The notes below the pieces were generated by a model, which saw only the letters and a list, made by a program, of their open reading frames with translations, had not been told where the DNA came from and did no database searches. The translations under genes and the position numbers were made by a program. This document shows, one piece after another, positions 1-13,181 of a stretch of 64,000 bases of DNA. The stretch comes from Circinella minor. Lineage: Eukaryota; Mucoromycota; Mucoromycetes; Mucorales; Lichtheimiaceae. The DNA lies in the NCBI GenBank assembly GCA_016758965.1, contig JAEPRB010000086.1, positions 83,425 to 147,424 on the forward strand, given 5' to 3'. The first letter of the stretch is position 1. Every line of letters starts with the position of its first letter.

Positions 1-844
1 GTTATGAAAGATTTGAACTTTCAAAAGAATAATCAAAAATTACAGCTGGGACCTCAAAAACGCAAATTATTTATTAGTCAACTTATGCGTGATGTGAAAC
101 TTTTGGTTCGACTCAACATCATGGATTATAGTTTGCTTGTTGGTATTCATAACATGGTTCGTGGTAACAAGGAAAATATTCGTGATTCAACACTTCAACT
201 CTTCCAAGTAAGTTTTTTTTATCATTAAATATATATATATATATGTATATATACTCAATAATAAATGAAAAAAAATACGAAATCATGTGATTAAACAATC
301 TATTTATAATAATTTTTTTACTCTAGCCTGATACGAAACGTGCTGAACGTCGTGCATCTATGTTAAAACGACGTCAAACTAAAGCTCAAGTTGTTCGTAA
401 AGCCATTGCACAAACCAATCCTGAACGACTTGACTCTTCTGCACTTCCTGATGATCCATTCCATGAGTAAGTATATATACATACATGAAATCATAGCAAA
501 CCCTCCATCTTAAACAAACAATATATTGACCTTTTTTTTTAATGTATTTATTTAGACGTCGAAACTGTGCATTTTATTCTGACGATGGTGGTTTCCGATC
601 CACCAATGAAAATGATCGTCCAACATCTGCTCTTTACTATATGGGTATCATTGATATTTTAACACCTTATGATTCCAAAAAGAAATCAGAACACTTTTTC
701 AAGTCTATGACACAAGATAAACATCAAATCTCTGCTGTTAAACCACTGGAATATGGTGAACGATTTATGGGTTTCATGTCACAGACTTTAGAACATAGTG
801 ACGATGTTCCTCACGAATATAATATGAAAAGCTCTGGTTATTAA
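1..844 (+). CDS. Phosphatidylinositol-4-phosphate 5-kinase, C-terminal part (5' end outside window)
   Basis: This is the 3' end of a PIP5K (MSS4/Its3 type) gene; the kinase makes PtdIns(4,5)P2 at the plasma membrane. Exons are 1-207, 327-466 and 556-844 (GTAAGT donors at 208 and 467, TAG acceptors before 327 and 556). The first exon carries the family hallmark MDYSLLVGIH. The last carries the conserved C-terminal block FYSDDGGFRSTNEN, YYMGIIDILTPY and ISAVKPLEYGERFMGFM, then ends in a short acidic tail. The middle exon is a basic insert (KRRQTKAQVVRKA) typical of the variable loop in fungal PIP5Ks. The ATP-binding N-lobe lies upstream of the window. Fab1-type PIKfyve kinases share the fold, but the block order and short tail fit the type I enzyme better. 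Confidence 0.93.
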
Positions 845-1030
845 AAAGTAGATACAGATTCTATTATTAAATATATCCATACCTAAAATCTTTCTCCATT
901 CTTCACTCTTTTTTTTTTCTTATTCCTCATCTTGTTCTTCTTTTTCCTACAACAACGCAACAAATATCCCTTACACACGCCCATAGAATATTATAACAAA
1001 TGACAACAACAGCAACCCCTATTATTATAC

Positions 1031-1062
<32 letters not shown>

Positions 1063-2994
1063 CTAGTTTTTTTTTTTCTTATTATTATTATTATTCTTTT
1101 ACAATTCGGAAATAGCAAATCAACTATTAGCTTTTTATAAAGTAAATGGTGATTTCGAATAGTTTAAAAGCTTCTCTTTATCATTTTTATATACTTTGAT
1201 GTATATATGCGTGTTCATTCATTTTAATGGGTTTTTTGAAAGAATTATCTATATTACATACACAGTACGTATCTCAGTATATATATTGACTGTAGGCCAT
1301 TGTGTACTACGTACTGCTGATATTTCTGATATCTATCCTTAACAATGTAATAATACATTGACAAGATAATCTTGATGAATGTTTGGTACAATCAATGGAA
1401 TTTACGCGTGACCTTTTTATAATTATTTGGTATTTGACAGGTTTAGTTCCTGACCCATTCTTTTTAAAGTTAAAAAATATTGTCAGAAAAGTTATACGTT
1501 TATTACCGAGGTTCCCTAATTGCAACCACCCTTTCTAGAATTAAAAAGGACACGTGGTAACTAACATAGGAGCAATATAAATAAAAATTTTAAGGTTTAC
1601 GTATGATACGATTTTTTTTCCCTGACTAGTTTACTCTACACCAAAAATAAAATCATTCTACTTGTCAAGCTATATTATGAATTCAATACGTAGCATAATA
1701 AAATTTCTTTTAATTCCACTGTCAAAAAAAAAAGTGTTCGTATCAAGAAAGTAAAAACTTGGCTGACACAATAGTACGTCGTATTATTACTATTATCACG
1801 CAGCAGAAAATAAAGATGATATTATTTCTCTTCTATACTTTTCAAAAGTAGATATGTGCCTACTATTTTCTTTTTTTAGAAAAAAAATTATGCATCAATC
1901 ATCAAAGCCTCATCCAAAAAAAGAACACAAAAAAGTAAAGTAATATAGAAAGGTGATAGTAAGATTAGAGAAATGGAACTCGTCTTTGTAAAAAAAGATA
2001 ACACACTGAAAGGAAGTATATAATTCCCCTTCCCCTTCCCCTTTATAAATTAACGGATTTCTGTAAAAAATATTATACGTAGTAATATATTTTACCTACG
2101 TACGTATAATATAAAAGAAATACAGTAATCTTAACTTTACTCCCGCCCACCCCTTTATAATAAAGTTATTTTTTGAATGTGTTGTGCTAAGAAAACATTA
2201 ATAATACGTAATACGTACGTAGCTTATTTATTTTCCAAATATTAAGTTTCTGCAATAATTTTATGTAAAAAAAAAAAAAACCGAAAATCTCCGTTTACTC
2301 ATATATTCCATCTTACCTATCATAAAAGCAAGCTAATTGTGATATATGTTTACACTACATAAAAAGACCACTACTTACAGTATTTGCTTATTTTATATAT
2401 AGTCAATGCTAATAATAGAAAGATAAGCAGTATTTGTAGATTATGTTGATCAAATTTATTATGAAAGATTGAAAGAGTTGTAGTTACTTTTGTGTATTTT
2501 TACACAGCTTCAGTAATATATGTACATGATGTTAAAAAATTGTATACAGATCTCCTTTTTTTTAACCAATACAAAAGTTGTCTCACTCAAATAGAAACCA
2601 ATCTACTGGTAACAATCCAGACCTTGACCTCGTGTGACCTTTTTTTAAAATAATTCATACAGTATTTATGTCATCAAATTACAAAAAAAAAGCCTTATTT
2701 TTTAATTATTATTTTCGCAAGAATGTATAAAGATTATTTTGTTTTTTTGTTGTATCAAAAGTATAACATGTGATATGTATGCAAAGTGTACGTATAGAAG
2801 AGGGAAAAAAAAAGTGTGCGAAAAAGAATTTTTTCAGTTTGATTTTTATAGGTATATACTAATTTGTATTGCCAAAGCGGATAAATGATAATGATGTTGT
2901 TATACTGATAGTAAAAAAAAAAAGGTAATAGCAAATTGATATTATTGTTGTTGTTGACTGGATGGAATAAAAGCAAAAGAGACCTATTATTCTA
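845..2994. other. Convergent intergenic region, no gene seen
   Basis: About 2.1 kb lies between the convergent PIP5K and RBR genes. It is AT-rich with poly(A)/poly(T) runs, an (ATT)n microsatellite near 1021-1052 and several ACGTA/TACGTA motifs (for example 2094-2105 and 2206-2221). Open frames here are interrupted or low-complexity, and I see no protein-like reading frame. Confidence 0.6.
1021..1095. repeat. (ATT)n microsatellite with following T-rich (TTA)n
   Basis: An uninterrupted ATT/TTA trinucleotide repeat, broken by a T-run, sits in the 3' flank of the PIP5K gene, about 180 bp after its stop codon. Confidence 0.85.
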
Positions 2995-4626
2995 CTAATT
3001 ATAAGTAAACATAGGTTGACGCATGGCTTGTACTCGACCTGGAGGGAGATTTTGACAGTTGCAGTAATTATGTACATTAGAACGTGCTCCACATCTATAG
3101 CAGCTATAGAAATATATCCAAAGAAGAAAACATAAATACACATTTCATTGTGCCAAAGAAAAAGATTCATTTTATATATAGGATATAAAATAGAAAGTAG
3201 CAACTGTATTATTATAAATGTTACTTACAATGATGTTCCACATCGACATAAAATTGTCAAACAACCGCTCTATATAAAAGAAAGTATATATAAATATTTA
3301 TGTTAAAAAAAAAGAATTATCAAAATGGTTTCTTTTTGTTGTTGCATGTGTACGTATGTAAAAGAAGAAGAAGGAATATATTAATATCATGGGGTATTTT
3401 ACTACGTTTAATAATTCTTTACCTTACGTTCAACCATTTCTTTACATTTTGGACAACGCGTCCATTGATTTTTTTGAGCTAAATTGCGAGCTTCAATGGA
3501 TAATGCACGTTGATGTTTTTTTCGTTTATTGGCAAGTGATTCACGATAATAAGTATCATCATGTTGTTTCCAATTAGCTGTCCCTGAAAATTTTGTAACA
3601 GCTTTGCATGGTTGATCTATAATACGATATGTATAAATTATAATAATTAATTTGTTTGAATGAGAACTACGTACAAGAGTGATAATGCATCAAAGAATAA
3701 ATAACAAAACAACAAGAGTAAACTAATAATAAAAGAAGAATAAGTAGTTTTTTTACCTGGATGCCACGTCCCATGACAAGTAAGACAAATACCACGATTA
3801 CATTCAAGACATTCGGCAAACAAAGGTGTATCTTTTTCATTTATCTGTTGTGGTTCTGGAATACTACGAGATGATGAGGGTGCTGAAAAAATAATAGGAA
3901 CTTGTTGCTGTTGCTTATATTCATCAAGTTGTTCTGGAAGTGGAAGTTCAAAAGAGCCCAAACAATCAGGATAAGGACAGTAGCCCTGAATAATTCAATA
4001 TATACGTATATAAAGATGATGAATAAGTATGAATAAGTATTTTATGTGTGTATACCTAACATGATTATTATATCCTATAATTTGAGTTTAAACCAACTTT
4101 TATATAAGAATAAAAAAAAAAAGAACGCTGGCCTTACAATGCTATCCATAAAGGTTTTTTCAATCACACTGCGCCACCAGTAATGAATATCCTCCATATT
4201 TGGCATGATTCGTGGAAGAACATCATCAGTAATAAAAACTTTATCACAGTTTTGTCCTGGACAATCCAAAATAGAATAATCTTCAACACCGGGTCGGTCC
4301 AAATAAGAGCGAAAATAATTTTTCAAACATTCATAACATGCATAATGTTCACAACCTAGTGTAGATACAACATCCCCTAGTTGATTCATTGTCGTTATTG
4401 GTTGTGGAGAATAGCAAGATGCTGATGATGCTGATTGTATTACATTGTTATTGTTCATTGGTAGTGGTTGTGTAGGACATTTGCCTTTGGAAGATGAAGC
4501 AATATTACTATTGCTAGTAGTAGTAGTACTACTACTACCATAAATGGTTGTATTACTATTATTATTGTTATTGGTTATTTTAAAATCATCCAAACAAATA
4601 CAACATTCGACTGTTATGCTGGTCAT
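2995..4626 (-). CDS. RBR-type (RING-IBR-Rcat) E3 ubiquitin ligase
   Basis: Predicted five-exon gene of 353 aa; exons on the minus strand are 4138-4626, 3757-3985, 3423-3616, 3229-3269 and 2995-3103. RING1 begins at the very N-terminus (CCICLDDF) and continues, after an Asn/Ser/Thr-rich insert, with CEHYACYECLKNYF and DCPGQNCDKVF. The IBR domain follows (CPYPDC, then CLECNRGICLTCHGTWHPG). The third domain (Rcat) reads RCPKCKEMVERKSGC, LCRCGTSFCYRCGA and HNYCNC. The Cys after the Gly in KSGCLTI aligns with the thioester-forming catalytic Cys of HHARI/parkin-type ligases, so a RING-HECT hybrid mechanism is expected. The start is the first ATG before a long T-run. It is compact for the family, with no UBA or Ariadne domain seen, so its substrate is not predictable. 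It is divergent from the Myb/SANT-like gene at 6.4 kb. Confidence 0.9.
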
Positions 4627-6380
4627 TTTTTTTTTTAAAAAAAAAAGAAAAGGAAAATGGGAAAAGAGATTAGAGGTCTTTTTTTTTCTTTACTGGAAAA
4701 AAGATATTATATCAATAAAAAAAACAAGTTTTTTTTTTCTTCATTTTTTAATGGCAGCTATTCTCTCTGTTATTTATTCTTATCATACAAGTACTTTCTA
4801 TCATAATTTTTTAGAATGATAAATTATAAACTGTTATGAGCTTATGAATGAAAGAGTGGTTCTCTTTTTCTCTTTCCCTCTCTTCAACTCCCCCCCCCAA
4901 AATTTTTTTGTTTGTTACTCTCTGATAATCAGTGTCAGAAATTCGTCACACCCAAAAATAGTCTAGTCCCAAGTTTCAATTCGTTTGTGTGTGTGTGCGA
5001 GGGGGGGGGTTGAGGTGCGGGTTGAAAACTTTTAAAAAAAATTGTGGGGTCGTGTGGTTTGTGTGTTATTTTTATTATCTTTACTCCACTTTAGATAAAA
5101 TAAAATTCCAAGAAGTGCTTTCTTTTTTTTTTCTGTTGACTCCCTCCCCCCACCAAAAGAACTTTTTTAATTCCTTTTTTTTTTCTGACCCAAACAAATA
5201 AATACCCTTTTTTTAAAAAAAAAGAGTGAATTATAGAGTAATGCAGAATTAGAAATAGAAAAAAAAAAGAAGAAAGCGGACTGGTAGACGGAACATAGCC
5301 CATAATAAAACTAAACATCAATACCATCATAACAAAATGTATAAAAGTTTAAAAACAATAATAAAAAGTATAACATCAACAACTTTTGTTGGTTGTGTCT
5401 AGACCCGTGGTCCACAGAAAGTTATATAAAATAATCATACAAAAAAATGTTTATTATTTACTCTCACGCACATAAAAAAAAAAGTACTTTTCTAAAAGGC
5501 AACAAAAAAATTGAGGCTTTAGATAAAATAAATCATTTCCCTGTTTTCTTATTAAGTTAAGCTAATTTTTTTTTGTTCTTCTCCAAAAAAAAAAAAAAGA
5601 GGTCAATTTTTACATTTTCTTTTTGGGATTGGAAGCAAAAACTTTAGGAAACTCTTATTTTTAGCGGGAGAGTGTTACTCAAGAAATGATTGGTGTTCCA
5701 CATAACCCATCTTTTGCTAGAAAAGGGACAAACAAATTTCTGGGAAAAAAAGCAATTGTTACTTTTTTTATTAACTGTATTTTTGATCTTTAAAATATGT
5801 AAAAATTATGAATGTTTTTCTTTTATTTCAAACAAAAAGAAAACAGTTTCGATTAGAAAATAAAAATAGTATTATGCATATTAATTTTTTTTTTTTGTAA
5901 ACGCCCATTCTATTATGAAGTTTTCATGATTGCCAAGTTTAGGGAAAGTGAAAGTAAAATATTTTAATGGGGGGGGGTTGATTATATGGGCTGGGTGATT
6001 TGAAAGAAGGGGGAGTATAAAAAGAAGATGAATTTTTTTTTTATGAATACAGAAACAATATTCATCTTCTCCTGCGTTTTAGCAATAATAATTCTTTTTT
6101 TTTTTTTTTTTTTCGTAGAACATAAAACTCAAATATTTTCCACCCCTTTTTTTGACTAAAAATATTATTTTTCTTCCTTTCCTTTTTATTTCTGTCCTTT
6201 TCAATTTTTCTATTTCTATTTCTTTTAAACCCTTTTAGCAGAATATCTCTTTTTCATATTATATTAACGAATAAATTTCCAAGCAACAATACACGCAGCA
6301 AATAAAAAAAAAAAAGGAGGAGTTCTTTTTTTTTCTTATTATTATTGTTGCCATATTTTTTTTGGGCTTATTTTACTACC
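4627..6380. other. Shared divergent 5' region of two genes
   Basis: 1.75 kb separates the divergent starts of the RBR ligase and the Myb/SANT-like gene. It is dominated by poly(T), poly(A), C-run (4890-4898) and G-run (5000-5010) tracts. No coding frame is convincing; bidirectional promoter function is inferred from position only. Confidence 0.5.
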
Positions 6381-8013
6381 ATGACAACGCTCACTACCAC
6401 GACAACAGCAACAACAACACCTTCCATTTCCAAAGGAAAAAAACCTTATAAAAGTTGGTTAAAAGATGGTGTTAATGGAGGTATGTCTTCCATGGATATA
6501 CTTATCAACTGGCTTGCCAATAAGACAAATTACTCCAAATGGCGTGGAGGTGACAACAATGCTGAACGGACACCTAAAAAAGTACTTCTTGAAGAAATTA
6601 TTGAACTAATGCGTCAAGTTGGAATATATCATCGGTTACCAAAAGATGTTGCTAGTAAAATCTCAACTTTACAAAGCAATTATAGAACCACAAGAGAATG
6701 GAACGATACAGAAGGAAAAAAATTACGACAGGCAGGTGTTAAAGAAGAAATCATTCATGGTAATAATAAAAAAAAAAAAGAAAAAAATATATACATATAT
6801 ATTTTCTTTATAATCTTATATTATTATATTATTTAAAAAGTGTATATTTATATAAATATGTGGGGTGGGGGGGAGTAGAGAAGAGAACAAAAAAAGATGG
6901 TGAACAGCATAATATATATATATCTATATATCTATATAAAGAATACTTTATGGGCGATAACACATACAAATTCAAGAATACATTCCGTGACACACTTTTT
7001 CTTTTTTTTTTTCTTTCTTTTTTTTTCCTTTGGTTTTTCTATTATCCCTAGAGGAGATTATTAAACGTTTTCCATACTGGGATGCATTACATGGAAGCTT
7101 TGGCAATTTTCGAACGTCACCATCCTGGCCCATGTCAATTAGTAGTATCATGGATCGCGAAGAAGAAAAAAAGGAACATCAAAGACTTTTTCGTCCTCAA
7201 CCACTGTATCATCATCGACAACGACATCATCAACAAGATCAACAACACAATACCAGTCCTACAAAAATTCATCATCATCCCCTTGAAAACCTTGATACCA
7301 AAAAAATAACATCTACAACAACACCACCACCTCTTTTAGTACCACCACCTACATCTGCATCATCATCATCAACTAATACCAGTAGTAATACCAGCAATTA
7401 TTTTCATCCTGATGATAGTGAAGACGAATCATCATTATCCATAATACCTAGTGTAACCACAACAACTATCCCCGCTACTGGATCAAATAATACTTCTCCA
7501 ACATTTACCACAAATAATAATAGTAGTAACCATGCTACAATATCAGGAAGACGGAGACGACGCATGAGTGATAGTCATCTGCTTCATTCATTTCATAATG
7601 TAAAGCAACCAAGATTATTTGGGGAATCACCTACCATTGCAGAAGCAACAACAGATACAATAATAGCATCAACATCTAGTAATAATAATAATAATAATAA
7701 TAGTGATGTTGATGTTGATGATGATAATATGAATGATGACAATAATAGTCATTGTGATACCACGGATAAACGTTCTGACGATGATGAACTTACCGAATCT
7801 TTATTAAAGGTCACGCGAGAAAAAGAGGCTGGAAGAATAAAACCATCACAGGATATGGTCGAGTTTTTACGTGAAAAGCGAATGGACCGGGAGCAATTAT
7901 TGATTGAACAAGAAAGAACACGAAGGATACGTGCTAAAGCCGAACTTGTCAAGAATCTCATGGAGGCGGGTTTTAGTAAACAAGAAATTGCAGAACAACT
8001 TCAATTCATTTAG
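6381..8013 (+). CDS. Trihelix/Myb-SANT-like nuclear protein with low-complexity middle
   Basis: Two exons (6381-6759 and 7052-8013; donor G|GTAATA, acceptor CCTAG) encode about 446 aa. The first ATG follows ACTACC. Residues about 20-150 form a basic, helix-rich domain with regularly spaced tryptophans (YKSWLKDGV, INWLANKTNYSKWRGG, TTREWND, RFPYWDALHGSF), resembling the Myb/SANT-like domain found in many Mucoromycota proteins and in Harbinger/trihelix families. Residues about 160-350 are disordered His/Gln, Pro, Ser/Thr, Asn and Asp-rich stretches. The C-terminus (about 360-446) is a charged predicted helix with KEAGRIKP, FLREKRMDREQLLIEQE and a terminal MEAGFSKQEIAEQLQFI. Role as a DNA-binding regulator is inferred; a domesticated transposon-derived protein is an alternative. 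Confidence 0.75.
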
Positions 8014-10448
8014 TAATTTTTTTTTTTTTTTTTTTACTTTTTCTTATTACATTTCCACATATGATTATTATTATTATTATCTTCTTTTTTTTTTTCTTTC
8101 TAGTAAATATTATGATTTTGGATTATTTTTTGTCGTTATTATATTGTTGTGTATGATTATTATTGGCGAAACAAAAAAAGGAAAATAACCTTTCTATAAA
8201 ACCTTTCTTTCTTTTCTGTATTCACTCCTTGTTTCTCTTGCATATTATTTTACTCAAAGCAAGAACCATTTCTTTTTTTTTTTCACACATACACAGAAAA
8301 TTATACTACTTACTGTCATTTTTATTAATTCATTCTTTTTCAATATGTTTAGTATATTCACATCAATTCTTTTCTTAGTACATAAAACTATTTTTTTTTA
8401 TTATCTCAAAACCATTTCTCAATCAAAATAAAAAAAAAAAAACCTGTTGTCATGTTGTACAAAAAAAATATACTTTTAAATGTAGTTTTTATTATAGTAA
8501 TAAAGTATTTATTGTGGCGCAAGTAAATACAAAAGCTAGCCAGATCATGGGGATTACCATATTTGTTACTTTTTTTTTTTTTTGCGACCGCGGGAGACAC
8601 ACAGAATTTTTAATGGAAGAATCTATAAAGAAGAGAAAATAACAGTACTACCTTTTAAACAACTTCGTTTCTTTTACAGAAATAAAGGTTTTTTTCCCAG
8701 GATCATTGAATGACGGTTCTTTCCGTGTTTGTGTGTTTGTGTGTTGTGTGTGTGTGTGATATTTTTTTTTTTTCACTTTCCTCCTCCCCCAAACTAATTT
8801 TTATTTTCTCCCTAATCCTCTCCCTCTCTCTCTCCCCCAATTAAACAATAAGGATTCCAGAATTTGGTTAAAAGAAATGAATGATGATGTATATGCAGGA
8901 CCCCATCACAGATGTGTAAATATATGTATATACAGGCGTGTGTATATATTTTCTCTTGATGATAGTAATAACAAAATCAGCCTCGCATGTGCTTAAAAAA
9001 ATGAAATCTATTTAAAATTATTTTATATTTCATAATAAATTGAATGGTTTACAAGAACTTCTTTTATTATTATTAAGCTATTATGAATAGTTTATCTTTT
9101 TTCTGCTTTTTGTTTTTTTTTTCCTATTGAACTCCAGAAGACAGAAGATAAAAAAGAAATAAATAAAACTTTTGGCTTCATAGATAAATTGGGTTAGAAT
9201 AATCCCCACACAAAAGAAATTTTATTCTGCTTGGTTCACCCTAAACCCAACAAACCTTATAAACGTCACTATTTTTGGTCGTTTTGGGTTAAAATAAATA
9301 AACCATAACATTGGGACAAATATCAAACATCATCATCATCCTCGTTTTCTTCTTATTTTTCGATTTGTGATATTATTATTATATTATATTCTTTTATTGA
9401 CATATGATCTGACAACAATTAAGGATATTTATGTTACGTACTATAATTATTATTAGAAAAAAGAAAAAGAAGCTCATGTGCGTTAATATCTTGTGAGTTA
9501 TCATTATGGCTATGTTTTTTTTTATTTGAAAAACTATTCTGGAAAAAAAGCTAAACAAGTAAAAAATCCAAACAAAACAAATTATAACAACAAATCATAT
9601 TGGTTGATGTTGTCTAAAAATAGTTAGTACGAGTGTAACCATTATCTTAAACTGTCAATAATAACGAACGATGAATAACTATTTTATTCCCTGTGCACAA
9701 GGTTTCTTATTCAAGCTTGTATTTTCATACATTTTCTTATTCTTCCAGACTCGCAATCATTTCTAATTATACATCATTTTGATATATTTCTTCACATGAT
9801 GTAATTATAATTATATGATAGTATTCCTTTTTTTTTCCCATTATAAAATAATATTCATATATTGTGAAATTATCAGATCATTTAAAACTAAAGAACAAGA
9901 CAAATAATGTCTATAACTCTATATACATATTTATATCTGTATTATGATCACGTGATATGTGATACATCTCTTTCTCCCCCTCTTAAATATTCTATTCTAT
10001 TAAAAATTTGGTATAAAATTATTATATAATACATTATTTCTTTCATGGTAAAATATAAGAATCTTCTAATAGAAATTTAAAGTCTATAACATTGTGCATT
10101 TTTATAAGCGATTGTTTAAAATTGCTTTAGTACCGATAGTATATACGATTAGTTTTTATTATTTATTAATTGCAGGAATATATATATATTTTGCTCATAA
10201 ACAAAAATGATGGTCATTAAATTATTATCTCACTATAATGATCATCGAGACCCCGACAAATTCAATCCAATAAAACAAAAAAAAATCTCGAGTTGTTCTT
10301 TTGCCTGTTGTAGTACTGAATGGTTTTAAAAAACGAAAATAGGCAATAACAGTTTTTCAAATTTATATACTTATCAAATGACTTTTTTTATTTCAACAAT
10401 ACGATATAGTAGTATTATTTGATATCAAACAATAAGTCTATTTTTATT

Positions 10449-10473
10449 TTGTTTGTTTGTTTGTTTGTTTGTT
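10449..10473. repeat. (GTTT)n tetranucleotide microsatellite
   Basis: Six tandem GTTT units lie in the gene desert upstream of EXO1; there is no associated gene. Confidence 0.85.
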
Positions 10474-12212
10474 CAGATTGATTCATGATTTTCTTTTCTT
10501 TTCTTTCTATCTTTGATAGAGAAAATAAAAGTTTTACAGCATGCGAAAGTATAATACGTACTTTTAGATATTTCTATTATTGATTAAACTATTTCTATCT
10601 ACATATACACATATATCAGTATATAAAGCCTTATTAATTTACATGTTTGTATTACCTATACCAAAAAAAAAATCATATTAAAAAATGATATGTACATATG
10701 ATAATAGAAACTATAGTGTGCTTATTAGAGAAAAATAAAGTGCTGGGGGGAGCTTGATAGATGAATAGTTTTCTTTTTTTTTCTTTTGTCGATAGTCAAA
10801 TGGCTGTCATTTTAAACGATTTTGAATTAAACATGGACCCTACTTTATAAAAAAAAAATAAGGCTCTTTTTTTTTAATACTAACCAACAAATATGCTATT
10901 GTATATCAAACCAGCTTTAAAAGGGATAAACTTTTTTTTTTATATTTTAAATGTGATAATACTCTGACATACTTTTTTTTCAGTTGCTGTTCCTTATAGT
11001 GTTAAATAACACTGTTTTGTATAATTGACATATAAAAATTATCCAGTATTAGTGATAATAGAAGTTTATTATTACGTTAGACTTGAGGATTATATAGTCT
11101 ATTTAAAAGTATACACAGAAGAATGAGTTTTTTTTTTTTTTTTTTTTTTGGTTCTCACATAATTTTATATTAAACCCAGTTCACAGCATTACATTCTTAA
11201 GTATTATCTATCAATTTACAAACCATCCAAACAAATAAGTTATTCATGGTTATCGATTTCAACTTCCCTCTCTCATTTACACATAGAAAACATGTGTACG
11301 TATGCATTTAAAATATCTAGTATAAAAAAAAAGTGTTTTTTTAATAATTTTGTTATTTTAGATAGCTATTACTTTTTATCAAATGTCATCACCACACCAC
11401 ATTTTATAATAACTTTTCAACTTTTATAAATATAAGATATTATGGTCCTCCTTAGATATAATAAGTTGTGTTTGAAATAAAGTCGAATGAATTTTATGCT
11501 GTTTGTTAAATTAACTGTTATACCCTCTTTCATTCTATGTAATAGGTTATATACTCTTTGAATTTACATGTTCTTTCTTTATTACGTACTACTGGTGATA
11601 TATATATATATACCATACTTACTTTATAAATGATCGACAGGAATGGCAACAATAATAAAAAAAAGATTATCATAATTAATCTGTTACTTGTTACGTATTC
11701 TAATAAAAGGATCATCTTTTTATTCATTTGACAGGTAATAATATATTTATAAATGTAGCCAATTAGTACTAAGAACACACACTTTATATATATATATATA
11801 AACAAGTTATAAATATGCTAATAATAATATGTTAATATTATATCTTGGAAAATCACCATGAGAGTAATTAAAAGGAAAAGATGGTTCTTTTTTTTTTTAT
11901 ATCGTCAGGGAAAAAAAAAGTTGTGAAACATAAACACGAATTTCTTTTGTGTGTTCTACTTTGATATGGATACAGATAAGTTAAGAAAAATACTGATATT
12001 TAGACCATATCATCATAAAACAGAAAACAATTTAATAGTCCTTTTTTGTTGGTGTTGTTGTTGTTGTTAACATATTTATTATTTAAATGAGATTGTATAT
12101 TTCTTATGCTAGTTATAAAGTTTCGGGTTTATCATAGTAGAGAAAAAAAATCATGAACAATAGAACATTAAGATTATTTGTGGTTATTAGATAAACAATC
12201 TAAGCCGTATGG

Positions 12213-12213
<1 letters not shown>

Positions 12214-12245
<32 letters not shown>
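12214..12245. repeat. (GT)n microsatellite
   Basis: An uninterrupted GT dinucleotide tract of about 15 units lies 120 bp before a (CA)n-(TA)n tract on the same strand, so the two could pair as inverted tracts. Confidence 0.9.
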
Positions 12246-12248
<3 letters not shown>

Positions 12249-12366
12249 AGATCGTCATGTTGTTTATAGATGGAAATGGGAGAAAGCTAACGTAACATAT
12301 CTAATAAAAGGGATACTTTATTAATGTTGACTTATTAATACGTAACATAAGTAAATCTGGATTTTC

Positions 12367-12408
<42 letters not shown>
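12367..12408. repeat. (CA)n-(TA)n compound microsatellite
   Basis: About 12 CA units pass directly into about 9 TA units. The CA part is complementary to the GT tract at 12214-12245. Confidence 0.9.
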
Positions 12409-13181
12409 CCGACTTATTATAACTAAGAAATAAAATAGTGATTTCATTTTTGACAGATGATATAAAAGTGACAACATTATTATACATTTCACTTATTGTT
12501 ACCATGACAACTATAAATGAATTCTTTGAAAAAGACACTAATTACTTTAACCTTCAATCTTTTCTGGTGTTACAAGTAGGGATGATACGTACGAGTTATA
12601 CCATATTGGTGATTTTCCCGTGTCATTTAGTGTTCTATAATTGTGCCACACACATTATATAACACTACAAAAAAAGCTATAAAATAAAATGTTTACTTTT
12701 AAAAAGTTTGTTTGATTTAAATGACTATATGATTTTTCTTTTTTCTTTATTTCCGTTTACGAATGATCAATAATTATAAGACTTTGTTTTAAGATAACAA
12801 TTAATATATATCCGATTTGAATTCAAAATGGATTAACGGAATCTGTTTTTTTTTTGTGACTCTATAATAATACCGGAGTGTGTATAAGCTTTTGTTTTTT
12901 TTTTTGACTAATTTCAACAAAATAATCCGCTCTCTCTCATATTTTTTTTTTTATCTGTTCAGTTCTGTTCTGTGTCCTTCTTTTTTTTTCTCTTTTCCCT
13001 TCACCTTTTTTTTTCCTTTGCTGTTTTAAACGCGCATTGTTTCTTTTTTTTTTTTTTTTTTTTTACAGACTTCACTCCAATTTGAATATTCTTTTTCTAT
13101 CACTCTCTCTTTTTTTTTTTCCACTAAAACTTACTTGACCATCAACTACAATAATAACACCAATAATAATAAGCGATCTAT

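Larger units (their letters stand above)
8014..13181. other. 5.2-kb gene desert
   Basis: No reading frame here looks like protein: frames are short, Lys/Ile/Tyr/Phe-rich and without splice-supported continuation. The stretch holds homopolymers, GTGT tracts at 8726-8758, a (GTTT)n run near 10449-10473, a (GT)n tract, a (CA)n-(TA)n tract and scattered ACGTA motifs (9434, 10553, 11586, 12338, 12584). Pyrimidine-rich DNA from about 12840 to 13130 probably forms the EXO1 promoter and leader. Confidence 0.6.

Noticed and set aside
542..844. Separate small gene starting at the ATG at 542
   Set aside because: The TTTAG at 551-555 is a splice acceptor; the sequence continues the PIP5K C-terminal block from the previous exon in frame.
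6345..6380. Upstream extension of the Myb/SANT-like protein from a TTG codon
   Set aside because: No ATG lies in this stretch; the first ATG at 6381 begins the Thr-rich N-terminus.
7904..8378. Phe/Tyr/Ile-rich frames after the Myb/SANT-like gene
   Set aside because: They are translations of T-runs in the 3' flank with no conserved sequence or splice support.
12335..12662. Overlapping frames on both strands around the CA/TA repeats
   Set aside because: They are repeat translations and Ile/Phe/Thr-rich noise, with no splice-linked exons.
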